A DNA stretch of 64,000 bases from Chitinophagaceae bacterium. GTDB taxonomy: Bacteria > Bacteroidota > Bacteroidia > Chitinophagales > UBA10324. The stretch covers positions 558,001 through 622,000 of the forward strand of contig JADJAG010000008.1 in NCBI GenBank assembly GCA_016704325.1. Direction: 5' to 3'. Within the stretch, counting starts at the first letter, position 1; every line of letters starts with the position of its first letter. Made by a program: the position numbers and the translations under genes. Under the pieces are notes generated by a model. That model was not told the origin of the DNA. It worked only from the letters and a program-made list of their open reading frames with translations, and searched no databases. This document shows positions 63,345 through 64,000 of the stretch, piece after piece.

Positions 63345-64000
63345 TTATCTCTGTATGACTACCTTCTCGCTCCACACCTCATTTCCAATGGTCACAATGA
63401 CACCATAAACCCCTGTAGCTACATTCTCAATTTCAAATTCTTTTCTTAACAATCCATTTACAACAGGCACCTTATCCTCAAGTACTCTCAAACCTATCGG
63501 GCTAACTATTCGAATCGACGCAACTGTGTTCAAGTCCTCACGTAATTTCATCTCTATTATAAATCGCTTGTGTGCTGGATTAGGATATATATAGATATAT
63601 GTAGCGCCAACATTCGCTTGAGGAGCATTTGTTCCTAAGCCTTCAATTAGATATCTGGCCAGTGTCATATCTAGATTGTCAGGCAAAAGAGATTGAACTC
63701 CTGCTATTAGTTTACCATCCGATTGCAGAGCAAGAGAATGAATTGCATCACCGTGTGGATATGGACTCACGTTACTGAAAGTAAAACCATTCGAACCAAA
63801 TGTTTGATCAACTTCTCCAGTGACCAAATATCTTCCCACCATAAAGCTACCTTTGTATGATCCACCTATGATTATTTTGTTATCGGGGAGTAGTATCATT
63901 GAATTGGGAATGACAATAGTGCTTGGAAAATCCGTTGTGACAATCCCCATCATGCCAAAGCTACTATCTAAAGCGCCATCTGAATTATAACGCACTAACC
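63345..64000 (-). CDS. Delta-60 repeat protein with T9SS type A sorting domain, 5' end outside window
   Basis: The frame continues past the right edge; the apparent start at 63995 is a GTG that reads as an internal valine (L-V-R-Y-N-S-D-G). Delta-60 repeats are visible: Y-N-S-D-G-A-L-D-S-S-F-G, then G-E-V-D-Q-T-F-G-S-N-G and L-Q-S-D-G-K-L-I-A-G, consistent with a beta-propeller. The C-terminus holds the T9SS signal (I-Y-P-N-P-A-H-K-R, then G-V-Y-G-V-I-V). Secreted or surface protein, full length unknown. Confidence 0.85.
   Translation of the reverse strand, partial: LVRYNSDGALDSSFGMMGIVTTDFPSTIVIPNSMILLPDNKIIIGGSYKGSFMVGRYLVTGEVDQTFGSNGFTFSNVSPYPHGDAIHSLALQSDGKLIAGVQSLLPDNLDMTLARYLIEGLGTNAPQANVGATYIYIYPNPAHKRFIIEMKLREDLNTVASIRIVSPIGLRVLEDKVPVVNGLLRKEFEIENVATGVYGVIVTIGNEVWSEKVVIQR

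Overview
The window looks like a chromosomal segment of a Bacteroidota bacterium, probably a Chitinophagales/Saprospiria-type lineage. Evidence seen in the sequence: ten proteins end in type IX secretion (T9SS) sorting domains (seven type A with a short Y-P-N-P start, three gliding-motility CHU_C type B with F-x-P-N-x-D-G). A parA-parB-DUF5683-dapB-lepB-lepB cluster, a fused secDF and a bshC gene also fit this phylum, and candidate promoters follow its TAnnTTTG -7 pattern.

Region by region: 1-2665 carries the end of a T9SS protein, endonuclease III and an SRAP/HMCES abasic-site protein. 3091-15268 is a visibly A/T-richer defence island. Its left arm (+) encodes a DUF4007 protein, a large P-loop ATPase and a PAPS-reductase-like protein, which in this order match the SspB-SspC-SspD single-strand DNA phosphorothioation module. 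A GIY-YIG protein and a DGQHR (DndB-type) protein follow. The right arm (-) converges on it and encodes a PLD-nuclease/helicase, a 70-residue protein, a Rad50/DndD-like zinc-hook ATPase and a 168-residue protein, which look like the interference module. 15269-17513 holds integration debris: a decayed tyrosine recombinase, a 33-bp near copy of the 3' end of tRNA-Leu, a GNAT-like/small-protein gene pair, and the intact tRNA-Leu(GAG). 17642-25188 holds three large secreted surface proteins on the minus strand. 25660-34546 carries aroC, a Kazal-type inhibitor, hutI and ftcD (histidine degradation), a papain-like protease, a small secreted protein and a trans-sulfuration enzyme. 34780-37079 has a T9SS protein and two DinB-like genes, the second interrupted by a C/G homopolymer block that looks artefactual. 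37509-43170 is the parAB-DUF5683-dapB-lepB-lepB housekeeping cluster. 43246-52663 carries a DoxX-like protein, a Gly-rich CHU_C protein, an SRPBCC protein, bshC, htpG, a T9SS protein and an ECF-like sigma factor. 52669-64000 carries a membrane protein, two paralogous T9SS genes with matching terminators and REP-like elements, a lipoprotein-like gene, an RlmI-like methyltransferase, secDF and the end of a delta-60-repeat T9SS protein.

Intergenic DNA is rich in dispersed non-coding repeats: four copies of a roughly 190-240 bp MITE-like element with GGGTGTAC ends, a second family with two copies, and two copies of a REP-like double-hairpin element. The most interesting system is the SspBCD-like island with its two accessory genes and two small uncharacterised subunits. 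No cysteine desulfurase (SspA) is encoded in it, so sulfur would have to come from a host desulfurase elsewhere. Product names come from motif recognition by eye, with no database search.
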